Assembly: GCF_001439685.1 (NCBI RefSeq)
Contig: NZ_JYLH01000003.1
Location: 372,001 to 436,000, forward strand
Length of the DNA: 64,000 bases
Reading direction: 5' to 3'
Source: Pseudomonas libanensis
GTDB lineage: Bacteria > Pseudomonadota > Gammaproteobacteria > Pseudomonadales > Pseudomonadaceae
This document shows positions 1 through 7,780 of the stretch, one piece after another. The position numbers were made by a program, and so were the translations under genes. The notes below the pieces were generated by a model. It was not told where the DNA came from, made no database searches, and saw only the letters and a list, made by a program, of their open reading frames with translations. Within the stretch, counting starts at the first letter, position 1. The number at the start of each line of letters is the position of its first letter.

Positions 1-343
1 GCGCACGGCCCAGACCCAGATCAATACGGCCAGGGTAGAGGCTTTCCAGGGTGCCGAACTGCTCGGCGATCACCAGCGGCGCATGGTTAGGCAGCATGAC
101 TCCGCCGGAACCCACGCGGATGGTCGAAGTGCCGCCGGCCAGGTAGCCGAGCAGTACCGAGGTGGCCGAACTGGCGATGCCGTCCATATTGTGGTGCTCA
201 GCTACCCAGAAACGGTGGTAGCCGAATTTTTCAACGTGCTGGGCCAGGTCCAGGGAATTGCGCAGCGACTGCGCTGGGTTGCCATCGGCGCGCACGGGCA
301 CCAGGTCGAGGGTCGAAAATTTTACGTCGGACAGCGATTTCAT
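1..343 (-). CDS. Luciferase-like monooxygenase (LLM class), partial
   Basis: Only the first 114 or so codons are in the window; the C-terminus lies before base 1. The N-terminus starts [17 protein letters not shown] and continues with [14 protein letters not shown] and [12 protein letters not shown]. These are typical of the bacterial luciferase-like flavin-dependent monooxygenases of the YhbW type, which fold as a TIM barrel and use reduced FMN; the substrate is unknown. The ATG complement at 341-343 is preceded on the minus strand by GGAGAAG with good spacing, which fixes the start. It is divergent from osmC. Family assignment is secure; substrate specificity cannot be read. Confidence 0.85.
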   Translation of the reverse strand, partial: MKSLSDVKFSTLDLVPVRADGNPAQSLRNSLDLAQHVEKFGYHRFWVAEHHNMDGIASSATSVLLGYLAGGTSTIRVGSGGVMLPNHAPLVIAEQFGTLESLYPGRIDLGLGRA

Positions 344-409
344 AAGCCTGCTTCTCCAAAGGGGCGCACAGGCTTTTTTAATCGAGCCAAAACCTGCCGC
401 GGCATGTGC

Positions 410-431
410 ATGCCCTATGCAATGAGGGCAT
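410..431. repeat. Small inverted repeat in the divergent LLM/osmC region
   Basis: ATGCCCT (410-416) and AGGGCAT (425-431) form a 7-bp inverted repeat with an 8-nt spacer, inside the divergent promoter region between the monooxygenase gene and osmC. It could be an operator or chance; nothing else supports a role. Confidence 0.3.
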
Positions 432-494
432 ATACCCGAGTTTCAATAGTACGCGAGAATTTTCCTACTTAATCACTAGGTTTTTCTTACGAGT

Positions 495-522
495 GAACTT
501 TGCCGTGGCGTCTATCCTCAGA
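495..522 (+). promoter_or_regulatory. Candidate sigma-22 (AlgU/RpoE-type) promoter of osmC
   Basis: GAACTT (495-500) is followed by a 17-nt spacer and TCAGA (518-522). This fits the AlgU consensus GAACTT-N16/17-TCtgA, with transcription expected near 528-530, about 30 nt before the osmC ATG. The hexamers and spacer length are the same as those of the promoter in front of the ErsA-like RNA at 37568-37595. Osmotic or envelope-stress control of osmC is a reasonable inference. Confidence 0.65.
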
Positions 523-561
523 ACCCTTACTGAGACAAAACCACCGTTCGAGGAGAAAGCT

Positions 562-993
562 ATGAGCATCGTTAAAAAGGCATCCGCGCATTGGGAAGGT
601 GATCTGAAGACCGGCCTGGGTTCCATTTCCACGGAAACCGGCGTACTGCGCGAAGCGCCCTACGGCTTCAAGGCCCGATTCGAGGGCGGCAAGGGCACCA
701 ACCCAGAAGAACTGATCGGCGCGGCTCATGCCGGCTGCTTTTCCATGGCGTTTTCCATGATTCTCGGCGATGCCGGACTCAAGGCCGACAGCATCGACAC
801 CCAGGCCGAAGTGACCCTGGATCAGGTCGATGGCGGCTTTGCGATTACTGCGGTGCATCTGATCCTGAAAGCCAAGATCCCCGGCGCCAGCCAGGCGCAG
901 TTCGATGAACTGAGCACAAAGGCCAAGGAAGGATGCCCGGTGTCCAAGGTGCTGAATGCGACCATCACCCTGGATGGCACCCTGGTTAACTAA
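562..993 (+). CDS. osmC: OsmC-type organic hydroperoxide reductase
   Basis: The 143-residue protein MSIVKKASAHWEGDL... is a full-length OsmC peroxiredoxin-like enzyme, which reduces organic hydroperoxides with a reactive cysteine pair. The two conserved cysteines are visible in AHAGCFSMAFS and in EGCPVSKVL. The ATG at 562 is chosen over an in-frame upstream ATG because GAGGAGAAAG lies just before it and homologues start MSIVKKAS. A candidate AlgU promoter lies about 40-65 nt upstream, consistent with osmotic/envelope-stress induction known for the family. It is transcribed alone and divergently from the LLM gene. Assignment is firm. Confidence 0.93.
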   Translation: MSIVKKASAHWEGDLKTGLGSISTETGVLREAPYGFKARFEGGKGTNPEELIGAAHAGCFSMAFSMILGDAGLKADSIDTQAEVTLDQVDGGFAITAVHLILKAKIPGASQAQFDELSTKAKEGCPVSKVLNATITLDGTLVN

Positions 994-1006
994 CTCAGCA
1001 CTTCCT

Positions 1007-1093
1007 TGTGGAAGGGGGCTTGCCCCGATAACGGTGAGTCAGCCGATAGTTGGATGACGGATACACCTTTATCGGGCAAAAGCCCCCTCCTCA
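1007..1093. repeat. Degenerate REPIN (type A)
   Basis: Two inverted GGGGGCTTGCCCCGATA-like heads (about 1014-1030 and 1071-1090) flank a non-conserved spacer. This is the same family as six other elements in the window, here with several mismatches. It sits downstream of osmC and before the DUF1161 gene. Confidence 0.8.
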
Positions 1094-1113
1094 TATAGTT
1101 ATGCGTTAAATCA

Positions 1114-1141
1114 GAACTCGTGTTTCCCCTATGTGGTCCTA
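1114..1141 (+). promoter_or_regulatory. Weak sigma-22-like promoter before the DUF1161 gene
   Basis: GAACTC (1114-1119), a 17-nt spacer and TCCTA (1137-1141) resemble an AlgU promoter with one change in the -35. It is about 57 nt before the DUF1161 start. It is only suggestive, and is reported because osmC next door has a better match with the same spacing. Confidence 0.3.
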
Positions 1142-1197
1142 TAGCCTATGCAGCCTTAGGCGCACACTCGTGCGCATGCATTCAGGGAGCTACACAC

Positions 1198-1437
1198 ATG
1201 AAACGTTTTGCCTTGGCGATCATCTGCGCTGTATTGGCCACTTCGGCCGTGGCCGCTCCAAAAGATTGTGAAGAGCTCAGGAAGGAAATTGAAGTACAGC
1301 TCCAGGCCAAGGCGATTCCGTCCTATACCCTGGAAATCATCACTGCCGAAGAAGCCAAGAATCATGACGAAGCCATGATTGTCGGTTCGTGCGAAAACGG
1401 CACCAAGCGCATCATCTATCAGAAGAACAACGACTGA
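1198..1437 (+). CDS. DUF1161 family small periplasmic protein
   Basis: The 79-residue protein has a Sec signal peptide (MKRFALAIICAVLATSAVAA, cleavage after A-V-A-A), so the mature form is about 60 residues and periplasmic. It carries two cysteines (KDCEEL and GSCENG) that could form a disulfide, and ends KRIIYQKNND. This matches the DUF1161 family of unknown function found in proteobacteria. The ATG at 1198 follows CAGGGAGC; an upstream in-frame ATG (1120) would remove the signal-peptide start and has no ribosome site. The stop is directly adjacent to the convergent lipoprotein gene. Confidence 0.85.
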   Translation: MKRFALAIICAVLATSAVAAPKDCEELRKEIEVQLQAKAIPSYTLEIITAEEAKNHDEAMIVGSCENGTKRIIYQKNND

Positions 1438-1860
1438 TCAGATGCAGTTCACGCTGCGTTCTTCGGCCAGCAGCTGCCGTGCTGAGTCATACAGCCGGAT
1501 ATTGGGCGTGAACGCCAGCGAGCGGCCTTCGAGCATATAGCGCTGGCCGGCCTGGAAGTGGTCGTACTGCAAGGTCATGAAGCAGGTTCGATACATCATC
1601 TGGCTGAGGCCACCCAAACCACCGCCGGCGGGCACTTCAAAGTCAAAGCGCACCATCAGCTCGTGAGGGCCGGGGGGCATCTGGAAAAAGCGCCCGTCGT
1701 CGAGGTTCTTTCCATCCAGGCGTTGGGCCATGACCAACTTGGAACCGGGTGTCGGCGTAGTGAAGTCGACCCAGGCCTGCTGCGGGTCGACTGGCGGGAG
1801 CGGCGTCGAAGTGCAGGCGCTGAGGAACAGGGCGGCGACGGGAAACAGAAACTGACGCAT
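1438..1860 (-). CDS. Hypothetical lipoprotein
   Basis: The 140-residue protein begins with a lipoprotein signal peptide and lipobox (FLSAC, Cys16). The mature part includes GPHELMVRFDFEVPAGGG and a C-terminal region ending EERSVNCI, compatible with a small beta-rich envelope protein. No enzyme motif is seen. It resembles the unnamed lipoprotein at the PA0061 position of P. aeruginosa (from memory). It converges on the DUF1161 gene, with stop codons touching at 1437/1438. Function unknown. Confidence 0.8.
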   Translation of the reverse strand: MRQFLFPVAALFLSACTSTPLPPVDPQQAWVDFTTPTPGSKLVMAQRLDGKNLDDGRFFQMPPGPHELMVRFDFEVPAGGGLGGLSQMMYRTCFMTLQYDHFQAGQRYMLEGRSLAFTPNIRLYDSARQLLAEERSVNCI

Positions 1861-1970
1861 GGCAGGTACTCAACGCAGGGAGAGGTTTGAGTATAAACAC
1901 GCCGCGCCGTAGAAAAATTCCATACAAGCGCGATAGTTTGGCGAATTAATCAGCCAGGAGCAGTCGGGGC

Positions 1971-3014
1971 ATGATCAGGCGTTTTCTTCCAGGGTTGATG
2001 GTTGTGCTACTCAGTGGTTGTTCCAGCGTCAGTTATTACAGCCAATTGGCGAGCGGCCAGTGGCAATTGTTGCGGGCCAGGGAACCGGTTGCCGAGATCA
2101 TTGCCGACCCCTCTCGCCCGCCATTGCTGCGCGAGCATCTGGTTCAATCGCAGAAAGCCCGAGCCTTTGCCAGTGAGCACCTGCATCTGCCCGACAACCA
2201 AAGTTACCGGCTATATGCCGACATCGGTCGGCCCTATGTGGTGTGGAATGTCTTTGCCACGCAGGAGTTTTCCCTGTCCGCTGAAAACCACTGCTTTCCC
2301 ATTGCCGGATGCGTCGCCTATCGCGGCTACTACCGCCAGGGTGCGGCGCGTGGCGAAGCGGCGCTGTTGCGGCAACGGGGCATGGACGTGTCGATTGGTG
2401 GCGTCGAGGCCTATTCCACCTTGGGTTGGTTCAACGACCCGATCATGAGTTCGATGATGAGCTGGGGCGATGAGCGCCTGGCCACGCTGATTTTTCATGA
2501 ACTGGCCCACCAACGCTTTTACGTAAAAGACGACACCGAGTTCAATGAGTCCTATGCCAGCTTCGTCGAGCAGGAAGGCACTCGTCAATGGCGGGCGGCA
2601 CGGGGCCTGGCGCCCGTCAGCGATGCGGCGTTGAAGCAGCGCGACCAGTTTATCCGGCTGATTCTCGAAACCCGCAAACGCCTGGAAGCGCTGTATGCGC
2701 AGCCGTTGGCAGCGGACGCGATGCGACGGGCCAAAGCGGCGCAGTTCGAGCGCTTGCGCAGTGAATACCGGCAGATGCGTGATAGCCAATGGGGCGGCGA
2801 CAAGCGTTATGACGCCTGGATCAACCAGCCGATGAACAATGCCCGACTGTTGCCGTTTGGGTTGTATGACCAATGGGTGCCGGCGTTTGCGGCGTTGTTT
2901 GCCCAGGAAGGCGGGGAATGGGTGAGGTTTTATGCGGCGGTGGAGCGGTTGGGTGGGTTGCCGGTGGAGCAGCGCAAGGCGGCGTTGCGGCAGTTGGAAA
3001 AGGTTGGCCGCTAG
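1971..3014 (+). CDS. Aminopeptidase family protein (zinc HExxH), lipoprotein
   Basis: The 347-residue protein starts with a lipoprotein signal (VVLLSGCSSVSYYSQL, Cys17) and contains the zinc-binding motif HELAH in ATLIFHELAHQRFYVKDDTEFNESYASF, where a following glutamate can be the third ligand. This matches the putative proteobacterial aminopeptidase family (DUF2265/Aminopep), probably anchored in the outer or inner membrane facing the periplasm. Natural substrates are unknown. The ATG at 1971 follows CAGGAG at 1955. It stands alone and ends at a REP element. The peptidase fold is likely; the aminopeptidase activity is inferred from the family name. Confidence 0.82.
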   Translation: MIRRFLPGLMVVLLSGCSSVSYYSQLASGQWQLLRAREPVAEIIADPSRPPLLREHLVQSQKARAFASEHLHLPDNQSYRLYADIGRPYVVWNVFATQEFSLSAENHCFPIAGCVAYRGYYRQGAARGEAALLRQRGMDVSIGGVEAYSTLGWFNDPIMSSMMSWGDERLATLIFHELAHQRFYVKDDTEFNESYASFVEQEGTRQWRAARGLAPVSDAALKQRDQFIRLILETRKRLEALYAQPLAADAMRRAKAAQFERLRSEYRQMRDSQWGGDKRYDAWINQPMNNARLLPFGLYDQWVPAFAALFAQEGGEWVRFYAAVERLGGLPVEQRKAALRQLEKVGR

Positions 3015-3021
3015 GGCCTCT

Positions 3022-3102
3022 TCGCAGGCAAGCCAGCTCCCACAGCTGACCGCATTCTCATGTTGAAAATCGGTCAATTGTGGGAGCTGGCTTGCCTGCG
3101 AA
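3022..3102. repeat. REP pair (type B)
   Basis: TTCGCAGGCAAGCCAGCTCC at 3022 is matched by its inverse copy ending GCCTGCGAA at 3102. The pair flanks a spacer containing ACCGCATT/AATCGGT and sits between two convergent genes. Confidence 0.9.
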
Positions 3103-3109
3103 AGCGGTC

Positions 3110-3769
3110 TCAAGGACGCTGCAAAAACGCCTGGTGCATCTGCGCCAACGTTTCGAAATGCCAGGTCGGTGCCTCGGCATTCAACTCCTCAAAACTGCCG
3201 AATCCATACCCCACCGCCGCCGAATCCAGCCCGTTGCTGCGTGCGCCGATCAGGTCATGCTTGCGATCACCGATCATCAAGGTGGTGGCCGGGTCCAGCC
3301 CTTGCTCACGCATCAAGTGGGCGATCAACTCGACCTTGTTGGTGCGCGTGCCGTCCAGCTCGCTGCCGTAGATCACCTTGAAGTGCTTGGCGAAGTCGAA
3401 ATGCCGCGCAATCTCACGGGCAAATTCCCACGGCTTGGAGGTGGCTACGTATAGCTGGCGGCCCTGGCTGTTCAGCTCTTCCAGCAATGGCATGACGCCG
3501 TCGAATACGCGGTTTTCATACAGCCCGGTGACCTTGAAGCGTTCGCGATAGAAATTCACCGCTTCCCAGGCCTTGGCCTCGTCGAAGCCGTAGAACTGCA
3601 TAAACGCCTGCAGCAAGGGCGGACCGATGAAGTGTTCGAGCTTGGTCAGATCGGGCTCGTCGATGCCCAACTTGCCGAGGGCATACTGGATCGACCGGGT
3701 AATGCCCTCACGCGGGTCGGTCAGGGTGCCGTCCAGGTCGAACAGCACGGTGGAGTGGTTCAGGATCAT
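3110..3769 (-). CDS. HAD superfamily hydrolase, phosphoglycolate phosphatase-like
   Basis: The 219-residue protein has the HAD motif I near its start (LFDLDGTLTDP, nucleophile and acid aspartates), motif II (YVATSKPWEFAREI), and motif III/IV (LMIGDRKHDLIGARSN). This gives a Gph-like phosphatase with a helical cap. The substrate could be a phosphosugar, phosphoglycolate or nucleotide; the family assignment does not decide it. Its start overlaps the end of the upstream gamma-carbonic anhydrase gene by 4 nt, so the two are translationally coupled. It ends next to a REP pair. Confidence 0.88.
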   Translation of the reverse strand: MILNHSTVLFDLDGTLTDPREGITRSIQYALGKLGIDEPDLTKLEHFIGPPLLQAFMQFYGFDEAKAWEAVNFYRERFKVTGLYENRVFDGVMPLLEELNSQGRQLYVATSKPWEFAREIARHFDFAKHFKVIYGSELDGTRTNKVELIAHLMREQGLDPATTLMIGDRKHDLIGARSNGLDSAAVGYGFGSFEELNAEAPTWHFETLAQMHQAFLQRP

Positions 3770-4308
3770 TGATCGAAGCCTTCAGCCAGGTGCAGGTCCT
3801 TGAGTTTCACGTAGTTCGCGGCGCTGTAGGTGAAAAAGGCACGCTCCTTGTCAGTCAGGGCGCGGACCTGTTTAACCGGGCTGCCCACGTACAAGAAGCC
3901 GCTGTCGAGTTTCTTGCCTGGCGGCACCAGGCTGCCGGCGCCGATGATCACGTCGTCCTCGACCACGGCACCGTCCATCACGATGCTGCCCATGCCGATC
4001 AGGATGCGGTTACCCACGGTGCAGCCATGCAGCATGACCTTGTGGGCGATGGTCACGTCGTCACCGATCAGCAGCGGGAAACCGTCAGGATTGAACGGCC
4101 CTGCATGGGTAATGTGCAGCACGCAGCCGTCCTGCACGCTGGTCCGTGCACCGATGCGGATGCGGTGCATGTCGCCGCGTATCACTGTCAGCGGCCATAC
4201 CGAGCTGTCGGTGCCGATTTCGACATCGCCGATCACCACCGCCGAAATATCGACAAAAGCCCCTGTACCCAGGGTTGGCGTGTGATTCTGATAGGTGCGA
4301 AGGGTCAC
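3766..4308 (-). CDS. Gamma carbonic anhydrase family protein
   Basis: The 180-residue protein is built of hexapeptide repeats forming a left-handed beta-helix (runs such as VVIGDVEIGTDSSVWPLTVI). It has the histidines expected for metal binding (ITHAGPF, IAHKVMLHGCTVG), as in the YrdA/PaaY group. Such proteins are trimeric and bind zinc or iron; many have weak or no carbonic anhydrase activity, so the catalytic role is uncertain. It is first in a two-gene operon with the HAD phosphatase and divergent from prlC. It is distinct from the beta-class enzyme at 12243. Confidence 0.88.
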   Translation of the reverse strand: MTLRTYQNHTPTLGTGAFVDISAVVIGDVEIGTDSSVWPLTVIRGDMHRIRIGARTSVQDGCVLHITHAGPFNPDGFPLLIGDDVTIAHKVMLHGCTVGNRILIGMGSIVMDGAVVEDDVIIGAGSLVPPGKKLDSGFLYVGSPVKQVRALTDKERAFFTYSAANYVKLKDLHLAEGFDQ

Positions 4309-4410
4309 GATAGCCTCTCTCTCTTCTGCTGATAGCTGCGGTGGGTGTTGATTGTAATTAAGATGGCCCCATCTTTGTTCTTACATGTTTCTTCAGCCAA
4401 GGTGCCAACC

Positions 4411-6462
4411 GTGAGCGCGAACAACCCTCTTTTGCAGCCCTACGACCTGCCGCCGTTCTCGGCGATCCGTGCCGAGCACGTCCAGCCGGCCATCGAACAG
4501 ATCCTCGCCGACAACCGTGTGGCAATCGCAGAGATCCTGCAAAGCCAGGGTAAAAATCCGACATGGGCCGGTCTGGTCCTTGCCATGGATGAACTCAATG
4601 ATCGTCTTGGCGCTGCCTGGAGCCCGGTCAGCCACCTCAATGCCGTGTGCAACAGCGCCGAGCTGCGCGAAGCCTACGAGGCTTGCTTGCCGGCATTGAG
4701 CGCCTACTCCACCGAAATGGGCCAGAACCGCGAACTGTTCCAGGCCTTCGAAGCCTTGGCCAACAGCCCAGAGGCTGCCGGTTTCGACGTGGCGCAGAAA
4801 ACCATCCTGGAACACGCCCTGCGCGATTTCCGCCTGTCGGGCATCGACCTGCCGCCGGAGCAGCAAAAGCGCTACGCCGAAGTGCAGAGCAAGCTTTCCG
4901 AGCTGGGCAGCAAATTTTCCAACCAACTGCTGGACGCCACCCAGGCCTGGACCAAGCACGTCACCGATGAAGCCACCCTCGCCGGCCTGACCGACTCGGC
5001 CAAGGCGCAAATGGCCGCCGCGGCCCAGGCCAAGGGCCTTGATGGCTGGTTGATCACCCTGGAGTTTCCCAGCTACTACGCGGTAATGACCTACGCCCAG
5101 GACCGCTCCTTGCGTGAGGAGGTGTACGCCGCCTACTGTACCCGTGCGTCGGATCAAGGCCCGAACGCGGGCCAGAACGATAACGGCCCGGTGATGGAGC
5201 AGATCCTCGACCTGCGTCAGGAACTGGCCCAGTTGTTGGGTTTTGCATCCTTCTCCGAGCTGAGCCTGGCGACCAAGATGGCCGAGTCCAGTGACCAGGT
5301 GCTGAGCTTCCTGCGCGACCTGGCCAAGCGCAGCAAGCCGTTTGCCGCCCAGGATCTGCAGCAGCTCAAGGCTTACGCCGCCGAACAAGGCTGCGCCGAC
5401 CTGCAGAGCTGGGACAGCGGTTTCTACGGCGAAAAATTGCGTGAGCAGCGCTACAGCGTGTCCCAGGAAGCCCTGCGCGCCTACTTCCCCATCGACAAGG
5501 TGCTGGGTGGGCTGTTTTCCATCGTTCAGCGCCTGTATGGCATTGAGATCGCCGAGCTAAAAGGCTTCGACACCTGGCACCCGGATGTCCGCCTGTTCGA
5601 AATCAAGGAAAACGGCGAGCACGTCGGGCGCTTCTTCTTCGATCTGTACGCTCGCGCCAACAAGCGCGGCGGTGCCTGGATGGACGGAGCCCGTGACCGC
5701 CGCCGCACCGTCGATGGCGTGTTGCAAAGCCCCGTAGCCAACCTGGTGTGCAACTTCACTCCAGCCGACAGCGGCAAGCCTGCCCTGCTGACCCACGATG
5801 AAGTCACCACGTTGTTTCACGAATTCGGTCACGGCCTGCATCACTTGCTGACCCGCGTCGAACATGCCGGCGTATCCGGTATCAACGGCGTGGCGTGGGA
5901 TGCGGTGGAGTTGCCGAGCCAATTCATGGAGAACTGGTGCTGGGAGCCCGAGGGCCTGGCACTGATTTCCGGCCACTATGAAACCGGCGAGCCGCTGCCC
6001 CAGGACCTGCTGGAAAAAATGCTCGCCGCGAAAAACTTTCAGTCCGGCCTGATGATGGTGCGCCAGCTGGAGTTCTCGCTGTTTGACTTCGAGCTGCACG
6101 CCACCCATGGCGATGGCCGCAGCGTGGCGCAGGTCCTTGAAGGCGTGCGTGACGAAGTCTCGGTGATGCGTCCACCGGCCTACAACCGCTTCCCTAACAG
6201 CTTCGCGCACATCTTTGCCGGTGGTTATGCGGCGGGTTACTACAGCTACAAGTGGGCGGAAGTGCTGTCCGCGGACGCATTTTCCAAGTTCGAAGAAGAC
6301 GGAGTGCTCAACGCCCAGACCGGTCGCGCCTTCCGCGAAGCGATCCTGGCGCGTGGGGGGTCCCAGGCGCCGATGGTGTTGTTCGTCGACTTCCGCGGAC
6401 GGGCGCCGTCGATTGACGCACTCTTGCGCCACAGCGGCCTCAGTGAGGACGCGGCAGCATGA
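4411..6462 (+). CDS. prlC: Oligopeptidase A (M3 metallopeptidase)
   Basis: With the GTG start at 4411 the protein is 683 residues (VSANNPLLQPYDLPPFSAI...), the usual length of oligopeptidase A. The upstream in-frame ATG at 4345 would add 22 residues not expected in the family. The M3 zinc motif HEFGH is at residues 470-474 (TTLFHEFGHGLHHLL), with the downstream glutamate in WDAVELPSQFMENW. It degrades short peptides, including cleaved signal peptides, in the cytoplasm. AAGGTG about 7 nt before the GTG can serve as ribosome site. It overlaps the next gene by 4 nt. Very confident. Confidence 0.95.
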   Translation: MSANNPLLQPYDLPPFSAIRAEHVQPAIEQILADNRVAIAEILQSQGKNPTWAGLVLAMDELNDRLGAAWSPVSHLNAVCNSAELREAYEACLPALSAYSTEMGQNRELFQAFEALANSPEAAGFDVAQKTILEHALRDFRLSGIDLPPEQQKRYAEVQSKLSELGSKFSNQLLDATQAWTKHVTDEATLAGLTDSAKAQMAAAAQAKGLDGWLITLEFPSYYAVMTYAQDRSLREEVYAAYCTRASDQGPNAGQNDNGPVMEQILDLRQELAQLLGFASFSELSLATKMAESSDQVLSFLRDLAKRSKPFAAQDLQQLKAYAAEQGCADLQSWDSGFYGEKLREQRYSVSQEALRAYFPIDKVLGGLFSIVQRLYGIEIAELKGFDTWHPDVRLFEIKENGEHVGRFFFDLYARANKRGGAWMDGARDRRRTVDGVLQSPVANLVCNFTPADSGKPALLTHDEVTTLFHEFGHGLHHLLTRVEHAGVSGINGVAWDAVELPSQFMENWCWEPEGLALISGHYETGEPLPQDLLEKMLAAKNFQSGLMMVRQLEFSLFDFELHATHGDGRSVAQVLEGVRDEVSVMRPPAYNRFPNSFAHIFAGGYAAGYYSYKWAEVLSADAFSKFEEDGVLNAQTGRAFREAILARGGSQAPMVLFVDFRGRAPSIDALLRHSGLSEDAAA

Positions 6463-6734
6463 GTGAAGGGCCTGTGATGACCAAAAAACAATTTATCGCC
6501 GGGGCGGTCTGCCCGGCGTGCAGCGAGCCGGACAAGTTGAAGATGTGGACCGAAGACAGCGTGCCGCACCGTGAATGCGTGGCCTGCGGCTATACCGATA
6601 CGCTCAATGATCAAGGCTTGTCTGTGCCCAAGGAATTGGGTACGCGGGTCAATACGTCTGCGTTGAAAGCACCTGCGGATCCAAAAGTGCAAGCCGTGCA
6701 GTTCTTTCCCAACCCCAAGTTGAAGAAAGACTGA
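6459..6734 (+). CDS. YheV-family putative zinc-ribbon protein
   Basis: A short protein (91 residues from 6459, 85 from the internal ATG at 6477) with two CXXC pairs, CPAC and CVAC, giving a zinc-ribbon, and the conserved end VQFFPNPKLKKD. E. coli YheV is the family reference; its role is unknown and this is presumed cytoplasmic. The start at 6459 forms an ATGA overlap with the prlC stop and has GAGGAC 10 nt upstream, suggesting coupled translation. The ATG at 6477 (MTKKQF) has GAAGGG before it and is an equally possible start. The prlC-yheV order is conserved. Confidence 0.88.
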   Translation: MSEGPVMTKKQFIAGAVCPACSEPDKLKMWTEDSVPHRECVACGYTDTLNDQGLSVPKELGTRVNTSALKAPADPKVQAVQFFPNPKLKKD

Positions 6735-6755
6735 CAACCCGTACGCGTACCAAAA

Positions 6756-6842
6756 TGTGGGAGGGGGCTTGCCCCCGATAGCGGCGTTTCAGCCATGCAC
6801 AACTTGGCTGACACGACCCTATCGGGGGCAAGCCCTCTTCCA
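6756..6842. repeat. REPIN (type A)
   Basis: Two inverted TGTGGGAGGGGGCTTGCC-type heads flank a spacer with its own inverted repeat (TCAGCCA...TGGCTGA). The right head carries a change (CTCTTCCAC). It lies in the 290-nt gap between the yheV-like gene and the gluconate dehydrogenase operon. Confidence 0.92.
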
Positions 6843-7025
6843 CTTTTTATGCGACTTAGGTCGCTGAATCTCTCCTCTACATCCTTAGCCTGCTATCATT
6901 TGTAACCATTGATTGCGGCTGCGCTCTATCTCATAGGATCGGTTGGATCCAGTGTGCCGCTAAAAAAAGACAAACCGTTCTCAGAAGCGGCTGCCAAACC
7001 CGTGCCCACATGATGAGGTGTACCC

Positions 7026-7778
7026 ATGTCTGATCAAGATCAAGACAACCCCCGGCGTGACTTTCTACGCAAATCCTTGACCTTGATCCCGGTGGTCACG
7101 GTTGCCAGCACCGGCCTTGGCGGTTCGATGCTGATGGCCACGCCGGAGCCTGCCCAGGCAGCGCCGGTCAAGCCTGCGCCAAACGAAAAGACCTATGAAC
7201 CGAGCTATTTCACGGCTGAGGAATGGGCGTTTATCAATGCCGCCGTGGAGCGCTTGATTCCCGCCGACGCCCAGGGGCCTGGTGCCTTGGAGGCTGGCGC
7301 GCCGGAATACATTGACCGTCAGATGAACACGCCGTACGCCAGTGGCGCGCTGTGGTACATGCAGGGACCGTTCAATGCCGATGCAGCGCCGGAGATGGGC
7401 TGGCAGAGCAAATTAGTGCCCAAGGAAATCTACCGCCTGGGTATTGCTGCGACGGATGCATGGTCGAAGGCGTTCAACGGTAAAGTTTTTGCTGCGCAAG
7501 ACAGCGCTACCCGGGACGATATGCTGCGGCGCTTGGAGGCTGGCGGCAGTGAAGTCGCAGCGCATTTCGAGGCAGTGCCAGCGAAGATATTCTTCAACCT
7601 GTTGCTGCAAAACACCAAGGAGGGTTTCTTCTGCGATCCCATCCACGGCGGCAATAAGGGCATGGTCGGCTGGACCATGATCGGCTTCCCGGGCGCACGC
7701 GCCGACTTCATGGATTGGGTGGAACGCAACGAGCAATACCCCTTCCCGGCTGTTTCCATTCGCGGCGAGAGGGCATAA
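7026..7778 (+). CDS. Gluconate 2-dehydrogenase subunit 3 (gamma), Tat-exported
   Basis: The 250-residue protein has a twin-arginine signal (RRDFLRKSLTLIPVV, arginines 10-11) ending near AQAAP. The body matches the Gluconate_2-dh3 family (FTAEEWAFINAAVERLIPAD; FCDPIHGGNKGMVGW). It is the small subunit of the membrane-bound periplasmic FAD gluconate dehydrogenase. It probably carries the folded flavoprotein subunit through Tat, since that subunit lacks a signal peptide. It is first in a three-gene operon (7026-10876), the usual gamma-alpha-cytochrome order. The substrate could be gluconate or a close sugar acid; gluconate is the family default. Confidence 0.9.
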   Translation: MSDQDQDNPRRDFLRKSLTLIPVVTVASTGLGGSMLMATPEPAQAAPVKPAPNEKTYEPSYFTAEEWAFINAAVERLIPADAQGPGALEAGAPEYIDRQMNTPYASGALWYMQGPFNADAAPEMGWQSKLVPKEIYRLGIAATDAWSKAFNGKVFAAQDSATRDDMLRRLEAGGSEVAAHFEAVPAKIFFNLLLQNTKEGFFCDPIHGGNKGMVGWTMIGFPGARADFMDWVERNEQYPFPAVSIRGERA

Positions 7779-7780
7779 AC

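Noticed and set aside
4345..4410. Upstream ATG as start of prlC
   Set aside because: It would add 22 residues absent from the usual 680-residue enzyme; the GTG at 4411 has a suitable ribosome site and the expected N-terminus.
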